From NCBI GenBank assembly GCA_900552365.1, contig URZP01000087.1, forward strand, positions 1-5,749: DNA of 5,749 nt, given 5' to 3'. The stretch comes from an uncultured Coriobacteriaceae bacterium (lineage in GTDB: Bacteria; Actinomycetota; Coriobacteriia; Coriobacteriales; Eggerthellaceae). Below the pieces are notes generated by a model, which was given only the letters and a program-made list of their open reading frames with translations, was not told the DNA's origin and searched no databases. The position numbers and the translations under genes are program-made. Positions 1-5,146 of this stretch are shown here, piece by piece; position 1 is the first letter of the stretch, and each line of letters starts with the position of its first letter.

Positions 1-54
1 ATGGAATGGGATCCGCAGGTCCAGTCTTTTTTATTGTCGGAAACATTCCAAGGC

Positions 55-91
55 AAAAATGAAGCGTGGCGAGGCGTATGCCCCGGCCCGC
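55..91 (-). terminator. Candidate intrinsic terminator after tRNA-Ser(GCT)
   Basis: On the minus strand, positions 91-80 and 75-64 pair as a 12-position stem with two mismatches (G.A and C.C) and one G-T pair around a 4-base loop (ATAC). It is followed by TTCATTTTT at 63-55. It lies 10 bases beyond the encoded CCA of the tRNA, where a tRNA terminator is expected. The interrupted stem and broken T-run make it weaker than the terminator at 2392-2422. Confidence 0.5.
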
Positions 92-101
92 TGTTGTGTT
101 C

Positions 102-192
102 TGGCGGAGAAGTAGGGATTCGAACCCTAGATGCCCTTTTGGGGCATACTCACTTAGCAGGCGAGCACCTTCGGCCTCTCGGTCACTTCTCC
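102..192 (-). tRNA. serX: tRNA-Ser (anticodon GCT), CCA encoded
   Basis: Class II serine tRNA that reads AGC/AGU codons. The acceptor stem pairs GGAGAAG (192-186) with CTTCTCC (112-106), the discriminator is G (105), and CCA is encoded at 104-102. The anticodon loop CTGCTAA (160-154) gives anticodon GCT at 158-156. The long variable arm has a 6-bp stem (ATGCCC/GGGCAT), diagnostic of serine-type tRNAs, and the T arm holds TTCGAAT between a 5-bp TAGGG/CCCTA stem. All arms are intact, so the gene looks functional. It lies downstream of the small membrane protein gene on the same strand and has its own candidate promoter. The gene symbol is only a generic serine-tRNA label. Confidence 0.96.
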
Positions 193-205
193 AAAGCAGG
201 TAGAT

Positions 206-234
206 ATGTTACCTGACTTCTTGATATCGCGCAA
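206..234 (-). promoter_or_regulatory. Candidate promoter for tRNA-Ser(GCT)
   Basis: On the minus strand, TTGCGC (234-229, -35-like) is separated by exactly 17 bases from TAACAT (211-206, four of six matches to TATAAT). Initiation would fall near 199, about seven bases before the mature tRNA 5' end. The spacing is ideal but both boxes are imperfect. Confidence 0.45.
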
Positions 235-263
235 TTGGAACTTTGCCGAAACAAGTTAATCGC
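231..263. other. Imperfect palindrome between membrane-protein gene and tRNA-Ser
   Basis: GCAATT (231-236) pairs with AATCGC (258-263, one G-T), and AACTTTG (239-245) pairs with CAAGTT (252-257, one bulge), around the loop CCGAAA. It sits 26-58 bases past the stop of the small membrane protein gene, where the operon transcript could end, but no T-run follows on the minus strand. It also overlaps the -35 box of the tRNA promoter. It could be a weak transcript-end hairpin or have no function. Confidence 0.25.
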
Positions 264-288
264 ACAAGGTCGCACATATATTACGCGA

Positions 289-696
289 TCACTTCCGCCA
301 CGGGAACGTGATGTTCGAGAAAATGACGTTCAGCGGCCACGGCAGGTTAGGAATAACATGAGCGCGCGGATTGGACACCTCGAACTTATAGTTGGGGTGG
401 TTCTTCTTGAAACGCCACTTGCACACCAGGGTGATAAGCAAGCCAATGATCGCCGTGGCCATGAAGGTGCCCCACAACTCGGCCACGCCGATGTTGGATT
501 CGGCAAGTGCGTACACGGTAAGCAAGCCGAACAGCACCGACTGAATGCCCATCAACCACGTGAACAGCTTGATCAGCACTTCTTTCGCTCGATTCGGCGA
601 CGAGCGGTACGTCACGACCAGGTAAACGATGCCGGCAAGAACAGCCAACACCGCCAACAGGGGGATCGTTCTGGAAAGACGGGCAAGAACAGCCAT
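289..696 (-). CDS. Small three-helix membrane protein, function unknown
   Basis: A 135-residue protein that I do not recognise. It has three hydrophobic stretches at about residues 11-29, 43-63 and 73-93. The loop after the first (RSSPNRAKE) is basic and the loop between the second and third (AESNIG) is slightly acidic. By the positive-inside rule this suggests N-terminus out and C-terminus in. The cytoplasmic tail (about 94-135) starts with a basic patch (KWRFKK) and ends in an aromatic, proline-containing segment. I chose the ATG at 696 because GGAGG (708-704) precedes it by seven bases; a TTG two codons upstream (702) would overlap that spacing. The gene starts 21 bp after the ispE stop on the same strand and is probably the last gene of the tadA-ispE operon. 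No catalytic motif is visible. Confidence 0.85.
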   Translation of the reverse strand: MAVLARLSRTIPLLAVLAVLAGIVYLVVTYRSSPNRAKEVLIKLFTWLMGIQSVLFGLLTVYALAESNIGVAELWGTFMATAIIGLLITLVCKWRFKKNHPNYKFEVSNPRAHVIPNLPWPLNVIFSNITFPWRK

Positions 697-703
697 GACC
701 AAA

Positions 704-708
704 CCTCC
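704..708 (-). promoter_or_regulatory. Ribosome binding site that fixes the membrane-protein start
   Basis: GGAGG on the minus strand, seven bases before the ATG at 696. It lies in the 21-bp gap after the ispE stop and favours the ATG over the in-frame TTG at 702. Confidence 0.8.
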
Positions 709-717
709 GATTTGGCT

Positions 718-1731
718 TTAGGAAATCACGGCCGCGCGAATGGAGCCAAGCGACGTGGATCGCGACCACCAACCGCGCTTCTGGGCCTCGGCAACGATGC
801 GCGCCGCATGAGCAAGCGAATCGCACAACGCGAACGTGCACGAGCCGCTGCCGCAAAGAAGAACGTCGCCCGCATTGGCAATGCCATCCTGATCGGCCAG
901 CCAAGAATGAATCTCGGCAAGCTCAGGCATAAGAGCCTCTGAAGCCGTGGCAAGGTTGTTGAACAACGCAAGATCGCCTGCGGCGCTAGCAGCCAAAGCG
1001 GCATCGATCACGTCGCCGTCAACCGGCTGACAGATCTCATCGAACGTGCCATACGCCTGAGACGTGGATACACCACCCTGCGGCTTAACCAAAACGATGC
1101 TGCTCTTTGCGGGAGCAATGGAGTGAACAAAGCGCTCGCCAACGCCGTCATAGAAGCCGCAGCCGCCGCGCAAGAAGAAAGCAACGTCGGCGCCAAGACC
1201 TTGAGCCACCAGTTCCACGTCCACACCGTAAGGGTCGAGGCCCCACATGGTAGCGGCGCCCACAATTGCCGCCGCAGCGTCAGACGAACCGCCGCCAAGG
1301 CCAGCCTGGAACGGGATATTCTTCACAATGCGAACGGTCAGCTGCTCATCGGCGGCGTAGCCAACATGCTGAGCCAGCGCGCGAACCGCCTTCGTTGCAA
1401 GATTCTGCTCGGAGCTAATTTCAGGAACCTGAAGACCGGCGCGGCCCTCAAGCGTGGATACAACTTGCAAACCCGAACCCGGAGCGATGGGCTCGCGACG
1501 CATGTAAACCATGTCATGCAGGTTGAGCGCATGCATGACGCTGGTTGCCTCGTGGTAGCCGTCTTCACGGCGAGCGCCGATCCCCAAGACAAGGTTGACC
1601 TTGGCGGGCGCGACCACCTTCAGCCAACCAGGTCGATCAACCGAATCAAGCTTCTGCGTGGCGATTGCCGTAGCAGTCGTATCGATCTCGTTCACCATTG
1701 TTGCGTTGGGCAACGTCGTTTCGTTAGCCAT
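718..1731 (-). CDS. ispE: 4-diphosphocytidyl-2-C-methyl-D-erythritol kinase (IspE)
   Basis: A 337-residue cytoplasmic GHMP-family kinase. IspE phosphorylates the 2-hydroxyl of CDP-methylerythritol with ATP, the fourth step of the non-mevalonate (MEP) route to isopentenyl diphosphate. Visible family motifs: APAKVNL (41-47, catalytic Lys44) followed by the DGYHE segment (57-61); the glycine-rich ATP loop GLGGGSSDAAA (144-154); GLGADVAF (178-185) with the catalytic Asp182; and a C-terminal GSGSCTFAL (294-302). The protein is longer than E. coli IspE (283 residues), mainly through a ~37-residue Thr/Ala-rich N-terminal extension. The ATG at 1731 has AAGGAAA (1742-1736) with GGA six bases upstream. 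An in-frame ATG at codon 12 is an alternative that would remove part of the extension. The start lies inside the last codons of tadA (8-bp overlap), which points to translational coupling. Confidence 0.95.
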   Translation of the reverse strand: MANETTLPNATMVNEIDTTATAIATQKLDSVDRPGWLKVVAPAKVNLVLGIGARREDGYHEATSVMHALNLHDMVYMRREPIAPGSGLQVVSTLEGRAGLQVPEISSEQNLATKAVRALAQHVGYAADEQLTVRIVKNIPFQAGLGGGSSDAAAAIVGAATMWGLDPYGVDVELVAQGLGADVAFFLRGGCGFYDGVGERFVHSIAPAKSSIVLVKPQGGVSTSQAYGTFDEICQPVDGDVIDAALAASAAGDLALFNNLATASEALMPELAEIHSWLADQDGIANAGDVLLCGSGSCTFALCDSLAHAARIVAEAQKRGWWSRSTSLGSIRAAVIS

Positions 1732-2221
1732 TGCGTTTCCTTTTCTTCTTGAAGAAGGAGCGCAATTCGTTCGCGCATTCCTCCTGCAGAACGCCGGCAA
1801 CCACTTCGAAGTTGTGGTTAAGGCGCTCATCGTTGTTGATGGAGTACAGCGACCCCAAAGCTCCTGCCTTCGGGTCGGAGGCACCGTACACGCACCGGTC
1901 GATGCGGGCCTGATGCATAAGGCCCGAGCACATAATGCAGGGCTCGAGCGTGACATATACCGTGCAACCGGTAAGGCGCCAAGCGTCCAGCTCTTTGGAG
2001 GCTTTCAGCATGGCGATGAACTCGGCATGACCCGATGGATCCTTGTCGGTTTCGCGACGGTTGCAGGCTTGGGCGATAACTTTGGGCCGACCAAGAACAT
2101 GCCGCCTGGTTGCAGGGTCGATCGGGTCGTACACAACCACAGCGCCAATGGGAACTTCGCCCATTTCGGCAGCTTCGCGTGCTTGATCAAGCGCCATTCT
2201 CATGTAGTCTTCATCGGTCAT
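1724..2221 (-). CDS. tadA: tRNA-specific adenosine deaminase TadA
   Basis: A 165-residue zinc enzyme of the cytidine/deoxycytidylate deaminase fold. TadA converts adenosine 34 of tRNA-Arg(ACG) to inosine, allowing CGU/CGC/CGA decoding. The active site is complete: HAE (65-67; His65 zinc ligand, Glu67 proton shuttle) and LEPCIMC (92-98; Cys95 and Cys98 zinc ligands), followed by the conserved GASDPKAGALGSL region (113-125) and NHNFEV (135-140). Against E. coli TadA it has an insertion of about ten residues near 32-48 and a short basic C-terminus (KKKRKR). I start it at the ATG at 2221. The frame stays open up to 2386, but that extension only translates the antisense of tRNA-Ser(TGA). No Shine-Dalgarno precedes 2221, while a TATAAT box ends seven bases upstream, so translation is probably leaderless. 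It heads the tadA-ispE-membrane protein operon. Confidence 0.95.
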   Translation of the reverse strand: MTDEDYMRMALDQAREAAEMGEVPIGAVVVYDPIDPATRRHVLGRPKVIAQACNRRETDKDPSGHAEFIAMLKASKELDAWRLTGCTVYVTLEPCIMCSGLMHQARIDRCVYGASDPKAGALGSLYSINNDERLNHNFEVVAGVLQEECANELRSFFKKKRKRNG

Positions 2222-2227
2222 GCTGCC

Positions 2228-2233
2228 ATTATA
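2228..2233 (-). promoter_or_regulatory. -10 box for the tadA operon, leaderless arrangement
   Basis: A perfect TATAAT on the minus strand (2233-2228). Six bases (GGCAGC) separate it from the tadA ATG, so transcription would start at or next to the A of the start codon. No good -35 hexamer lies 16-18 bases upstream; the nearest, TTGCCC at 2260-2255, is 21 bases away. The -10 box is convincing, but the strength of the promoter and its true start point are inferred. Confidence 0.6.
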
Positions 2234-2242
2234 TGGTATTCT

Positions 2243-2273
2243 TTGACTAAGTTTGGGCAACGTCTTCGATACA
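2243..2273 (+). promoter_or_regulatory. Candidate promoter for tRNA-Ser(TGA)
   Basis: TTGACT (2243-2248) is a good -35 hexamer (five of six). The -10 element is unclear: GATACA (2268-2273) at 19 bases or TTCGAT (2265-2270) at 16 bases, each three of six. Initiation near 2280 would leave a leader of about 15 bases before the mature tRNA. The -35 box lies only ten bases from the divergent tadA -10 box, so the two promoters share this short spacer. Confidence 0.4.
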
Positions 2274-2294
2274 GACACGCCCAGCAACATACAC

Positions 2295-2382
2295 GGAGGA
2301 ATGGCCGAGTGGTTGAAGGCGGCAGTCTTGAAAACTGTTGAGCCGCAAGGTTCCGTGGGTTCGAATCCTACTTCCTCCGCCA
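2295..2382 (+). tRNA. serT: tRNA-Ser (anticodon TGA), CCA encoded
   Basis: Class II serine tRNA reading UCA and related UCN codons. The acceptor stem pairs GGAGGAA (2295-2301) with TTCCTCC (2372-2378), the discriminator is G (2379) and CCA is encoded at 2380-2382. The anticodon loop CTTGAAA (2327-2333) places TGA at 2329-2331. The long variable arm is GAGCC/GGTTC closed by a GCAA tetraloop, and the T loop TTCGAAT sits on a GTGGG/CCTAC stem. All arms are intact. It is divergent from tadA and is followed directly by an intrinsic terminator, so it is a single-gene transcription unit. The gene symbol is the usual E. coli name for this isoacceptor. Confidence 0.97.
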
Positions 2383-2391
2383 GCATTTAAC

Positions 2392-2422
2392 AGCGCTCGC
2401 GTTTCGCGGGCGCTTTTCTTTT
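2392..2422 (+). terminator. Intrinsic terminator of tRNA-Ser(TGA)
   Basis: AGCGCTCGC (2392-2400) pairs with GCGGGCGCT (2406-2414) over nine positions (one T-G pair) around the loop GTTTC. TTTCTTTT follows at 2415-2422. It starts nine bases after the tRNA CCA end. Confidence 0.88.
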
Positions 2423-2468
2423 GCTCTGAAAGCGGTGACAGGTGAGGTATCGCGTGCGCAACGTTAAC

Positions 2469-2487
2469 TGCGGCGATGTGAGCCGCA
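2469..2487 (+). repeat. Short hairpin containing repeat copy 1
   Basis: TGCGGC (2469-2474) and GCCGCA (2482-2487) form a perfect 6-bp inverted repeat with a seven-base loop. It encloses most of the first copy of the 14-bp direct repeat described at 2472-2541. No T-run follows, so it is not a terminator. Protein-binding site or chance are both possible. Confidence 0.35.
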
Positions 2488-2541
2488 TGTGCGACCTTGC
2501 TTGAGGTGGGCACGCGCGTTGGCGACAGGCGATGTGAGCCG
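2472..2541 (+). repeat. Perfect 14-bp direct repeat upstream of the DUF2207 gene
   Basis: GGCGATGTGAGCCG occurs identically at 2472-2485 and 2528-2541, 56 bp apart start to start. The second copy covers the place where the -35 element of the TATAAT promoter at 2555 would lie. The identity is seen directly. A role as an operator or activator site for the downstream gene is inferred. Confidence 0.6.
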
Positions 2542-2554
2542 ATGCCAAACGGGT

Positions 2555-2560
2555 TATAAT
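2555..2560 (+). promoter_or_regulatory. -10 box upstream of the DUF2207 gene
   Basis: A perfect TATAAT with no recognisable -35 hexamer at 16-18 bases. Initiation near 2567 would give a ~26-base leader before the ATG at 2593. The missing -35 together with the repeat copy in that position would fit an activator-dependent or repressed promoter, but this is inference. Confidence 0.55.
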
Positions 2561-2592
2561 GGGGAGCTGATTTTCGTTTAGGGAAGCAGGCA

Positions 2593-4476
2593 ATGACGGG
2601 GCAGTTCTTACAAAGGTCATCAGCAGGGGCGAGTCGCGCAACGCGCGTGGCTTTCACGCCTGCGCTCGCTGTCGTTCTGGTGGCGCTTTTGGTGTTCTTC
2701 GCCCTCTTGTTGATTCCGGTCTCGGCCGAACGCGCCTATGCCGCGCCGTACGAGTACTCCCATGTCAGCATCAACGCTCAGGTGCAAACCGATGCCAGTG
2801 TGCGCGTGGTTGAGCATCGCGTTCTTTCGTTTTCGGGCGACTGCGATCAGTATCAGCAGGAGTACCACGGCCTGCAGAAAAACCAGCAGCTGGTCATCAA
2901 CGACGTCCGTATTGCTCCCGTCGACGAACTGGGAAACGTCGTTGGCGACTGGCAGCGTCTTTCGCCTGTGGCATTTCAGTCGGAATGGCGACGCACTATG
3001 CCGTCTGACAAGCTTGCCGAGCTAACCCAATCCGGCTCGTATGCGTACGACATGACCAAGCACATCACGCATATGTACTTCCCCGCGCATGCCGGCGACA
3101 ACATCGTCGTCGAGTTCGACTACTCCGTAGTCAACGGCGCTCTGGCTTATAAGGATGTGGCCGACGTCAGCATCAAGTACGTTGGCGATTCGTTCCAAGC
3201 CGACTCGCACGACGTGACTTTCACCATCACGCTTCCTGTGCTCGAGTCGGTTCAGGCGGTGCCGGGGAAGAACGTTTACGCATGGGGCCACGGCCCTGAA
3301 AACGGAACGTTCGAGAATCAAGGCGCGGCGGTAGTGTACACGGATGAGTTCGTGAAGGCGGGGCAGTATGCCGAAGCTCACGTCGTGTTTCCGTCGAACT
3401 GGCTTAGGAACATTTCGGGAAGCGATTCGCGTCTGCACCGCGACGAGATGCATCTGAATTGGATCCTTAACAACGAAGAGGGCTGGCAGGACCGATTCCG
3501 CTACGGCGCCATCACCGACGACCGCGTCAGCATCGTTTTGGCCGCCGTTGCCCTGCTCGCGCTGTTCGCATCCCTTGCTGCGTGCGTGCGATTCAGGAAC
3601 GAGCCGCAATCCCTGGTCGATGCCAGTGCCGAAGAATCGGTTTCACGCGGCCGTGATTTGCTGCGCGGAATGCATCCTGCGGTTGCCGTTCGTTTGAGGG
3701 AAGGCGGCAGGCAAACCGATCGGGAGTTCGCCCTGACCATTATGAGCTTGTGTGATCGCGGGGTTCTGAGGGTTTCGAGCGCTGCGGCGGAAGGTGCCGC
3801 AGCAGAAGGCGAAGCTGCCGATGAGGACTCTATCAAGATCAGCCGCGCTTCATTCGACCTCTTCGATGACGAAGCCGATCAGGCGGCTATGGCCATCTTC
3901 GATGCGGTTGCCAACGACCAAGGCGATGTTGTCTTGCCGCATGCAGCTCATGCCGCGATTGATGGCCCTGCGTTCCTTGAGGCTGTTCGCACGTGGGAAG
4001 CCGCTGTCTCGCGCGATTTCAACGCTCAAGAGTTTGTCGACCTCTCTGGCGCTGCTTGGGGTAAGCGCCTTCGCCGCTTCGGCGTCGTGCTCGTTTTCCT
4101 TGCACTTGTCGCACTTGTGGCTACCACCTGCATTCTTGCCGCAGCGCTGCTTGTCGTCGCGTCCTTTGCCGTATTCGTCGCTTCTGCCGAGACTAAGCGC
4201 TTCACGCAGAAGACTGTTGACGACCTTGCGCTTTTCAATGCGTACGCCGATGCGCTTGTTGAGAAGGACGAGTTTGATCAGCGAGAGATTCTTGATGCAA
4301 GCGTGTTGGGTTTAAGCGTGAACTGTGATGGATCTTGCAACCCCGACGCGGTTACGGACGCCGTCGAGCGCGCGATCCCGTCGTTCTTCAAGCTTGCTCA
4401 TCGCAGGCAAAGCCGAATCGCTGCTGCACTTCGCGATATGCCCGGTCGCTTCAAAAAGAATAAGTCCAAACGATAA
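2593..4476 (+). CDS. DUF2207-type predicted membrane protein
   Basis: A 627-residue protein whose layout matches DUF2207 (YciQ-like) membrane proteins, a family without an established biochemical function. A hydrophobic N-terminal segment (about 22-44) ends in RAYAAP, resembling a signal peptide cleaved near residue 50. A beta-rich extracytoplasmic domain follows (about 52-308) and opens with a family-like pattern (SINAQVQTDASVRVVEHRVL). One membrane helix lies at about 312-332. The cytoplasmic part includes HPAVAVRLREGGRQTDREF and the CDRGVLRV stretch (361-394), then an Ala/Glu/Gly-rich low-complexity stretch (397-411). A hydrophobic double-helix region lies at about 496-531, and a basic C-terminal tail ends in KKNKSKR. 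The ATG at 2593 is preceded only by a modest purine-rich site (GGGAAGCAGG). No catalytic motif is visible. It appears to be transcribed alone. The family assignment rests on architecture and short motifs, not an alignment. Confidence 0.85.
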   Translation: MTGQFLQRSSAGASRATRVAFTPALAVVLVALLVFFALLLIPVSAERAYAAPYEYSHVSINAQVQTDASVRVVEHRVLSFSGDCDQYQQEYHGLQKNQQLVINDVRIAPVDELGNVVGDWQRLSPVAFQSEWRRTMPSDKLAELTQSGSYAYDMTKHITHMYFPAHAGDNIVVEFDYSVVNGALAYKDVADVSIKYVGDSFQADSHDVTFTITLPVLESVQAVPGKNVYAWGHGPENGTFENQGAAVVYTDEFVKAGQYAEAHVVFPSNWLRNISGSDSRLHRDEMHLNWILNNEEGWQDRFRYGAITDDRVSIVLAAVALLALFASLAACVRFRNEPQSLVDASAEESVSRGRDLLRGMHPAVAVRLREGGRQTDREFALTIMSLCDRGVLRVSSAAAEGAAAEGEAADEDSIKISRASFDLFDDEADQAAMAIFDAVANDQGDVVLPHAAHAAIDGPAFLEAVRTWEAAVSRDFNAQEFVDLSGAAWGKRLRRFGVVLVFLALVALVATTCILAAALLVVASFAVFVASAETKRFTQKTVDDLALFNAYADALVEKDEFDQREILDASVLGLSVNCDGSCNPDAVTDAVERAIPSFFKLAHRRQSRIAAALRDMPGRFKKNKSKR

Positions 4477-4492
4477 AATGCCGTTTCAAGCT

Positions 4493-4558
4493 GGTGGCTT
4501 TCACGCCGCGGGGCTTAGAATGGACGGAGCCGCTGTTTCAGCTGATTAAAGAGCCACC
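4493..4558 (+). repeat. 7-bp inverted repeat in the spacer before the kinase gene
   Basis: GGTGGCT (4493-4499) is matched by AGCCACC (4552-4558), 52 bases apart. A transcript coming through from the upstream gene could form this stem just before the ribosome binding site at 4563. A transcript starting from the local -10 box would lack the left arm. There is no T-run, and chance is possible. Confidence 0.3.
4516..4521 (+). promoter_or_regulatory. Candidate -10 box for the kinase-MBL pair
   Basis: TAGAAT matches TATAAT at five of six positions and, like the other two -10 boxes in the window, is followed by GG. No clear -35 element is present. Initiation near 4528 would give a ~47-base leader. 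The absence of a terminator after the DUF2207 gene leaves readthrough as an alternative. Confidence 0.35.
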
Positions 4559-4562
4559 GAAT

Positions 4563-4568
4563 AAGGAG
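4563..4568 (+). promoter_or_regulatory. Ribosome binding site that fixes the kinase start
   Basis: AAGGAG six bases before the ATG at 4575. It rules in this start over the in-frame ATG at 4494, which would add 27 residues with no family resemblance. Confidence 0.85.
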
Positions 4569-4574
4569 AGCCAT

Positions 4575-5108
4575 ATGGCCGAAGAGAAGAGCAACGTCGT
4601 TCTTATCGGAATGCCCGGTGCGGGCAAGTCCACGTTGGGCATCGTTCTGGCCAAGATCATGGCCCTGAAATTCGTCGATGCCGACCTGGTTATTCAGGAG
4701 CAGATGGACAAAACCCTGCAGACCATCATCGACGCGATGGGTCCCGACGGTTTCATTCAGATTGAGAACGAGATTTTGTCCGATCTTGAAGCCGAGGAAA
4801 CCGTTATCGCAACCGGCGGCAGCGCTATTTATTCGGATGAGGCAATGAAGCATCTCTCCGATATCGGCGTTATTGTTTATCTTGAGATCTCTTACGACTC
4901 GTTGAAGGGTCGTTTGGGCGACCTGCAGGAGCGCGGTGTCGTCTTGAAGGGCGGCATGGGCATGAGCCTGCGCGAGCTGTACGACGAGCGCAAGCCGCTG
5001 TACGAGAAGTACGCTGACATCGTCGTGAACGTCGACGACCTCAACATCACCGCTGCAGCCCGCAAGGTTGCCTGCGCGCTGGATCATTGCGAGGCTTTGG
5101 CATACTAA
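4575..5108 (+). CDS. Shikimate-kinase-like P-loop kinase, substrate uncertain
   Basis: A 177-residue cytoplasmic nucleoside-monophosphate-kinase-fold protein, the usual shikimate kinase length. True shikimate kinases phosphorylate the 3-hydroxyl of shikimate with ATP in chorismate synthesis. Visible: Walker A GMPGAGKST (12-20, Lys18), the DAD acid pair (35-37), ATGGS (79-83, where most family members have GGG), a lid-region ERGV (119-122, Arg120), and ERKPLYEKYAD (138-148, Arg139). The expected 'FR..E' element reads FIQIE (60-64): the glutamate is kept, but the arginine that contacts the shikimate carboxylate in known enzymes is missing. I therefore leave the symbol empty: aroK is possible, but a paralog with another substrate fits equally well. 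The start follows AAGGAG. An MBL-fold gene follows after 38 bp and is probably co-transcribed. Confidence 0.85.
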   Translation: MAEEKSNVVLIGMPGAGKSTLGIVLAKIMALKFVDADLVIQEQMDKTLQTIIDAMGPDGFIQIENEILSDLEAEETVIATGGSAIYSDEAMKHLSDIGVIVYLEISYDSLKGRLGDLQERGVVLKGGMGMSLRELYDERKPLYEKYADIVVNVDDLNITAAARKVACALDHCEALAY

Positions 5109-5109
5109 A

Positions 5110-5131
5110 CGAAGCGCTGCTGCGCGTTTCG
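5110..5131 (+). other. Intercistronic hairpin between the kinase and MBL genes
   Basis: CGAAGCGC (5110-5117) pairs with GCGC (5122-5125) and TTCG (5128-5131) around TGCT, with a two-base GT bulge. It fills most of the 38-bp gap and ends four bases before the MBL ribosome binding site. No T-run follows, so it does not look like a terminator. An RNA-processing or stability role is possible. Confidence 0.45.
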
Positions 5132-5146
5132 AAATGGGAGGGTCAC

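Noticed and set aside
1..216. An open frame of 71 codons on the plus strand
   Set aside because: Its second half is the antisense of tRNA-Ser(GCT), and the rest shows no protein-like features.
235..942. A 235-codon plus-strand frame opposite the membrane protein and ispE
   Set aside because: Shadow of high-GC coding sequence on the other strand. Its composition (rich in Arg, His, Gln) is typical of antisense readings, and it has no good ribosome binding site.
1595..2341. A 248-codon plus-strand frame opposite tadA and the ispE start
   Set aside because: It runs antisense through tadA, the promoter and into the tRNA-Ser gene. The complete TadA active-site motifs show that the minus strand is the coding one.
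102..2382. tRNA-Ser genes as attachment sites of an integrated element
   Set aside because: Both tRNAs are complete, no repeated tRNA 3' ends were seen, and the genes between and around them are housekeeping genes with no integrase.
2222..2386. A 55-residue N-terminal extension of TadA in the same open frame
   Set aside because: It is the antisense translation of tRNA-Ser(TGA) (the well-known spurious GFEPTEP-type reading) and crosses the tadA promoter. TadA family resemblance begins at the ATG at 2221.
3022..3609. A 195-codon minus-strand frame inside the DUF2207 gene
   Set aside because: Shadow frame rich in Arg, Val and His, lying within a continuous 627-residue plus-strand protein with coherent membrane topology.
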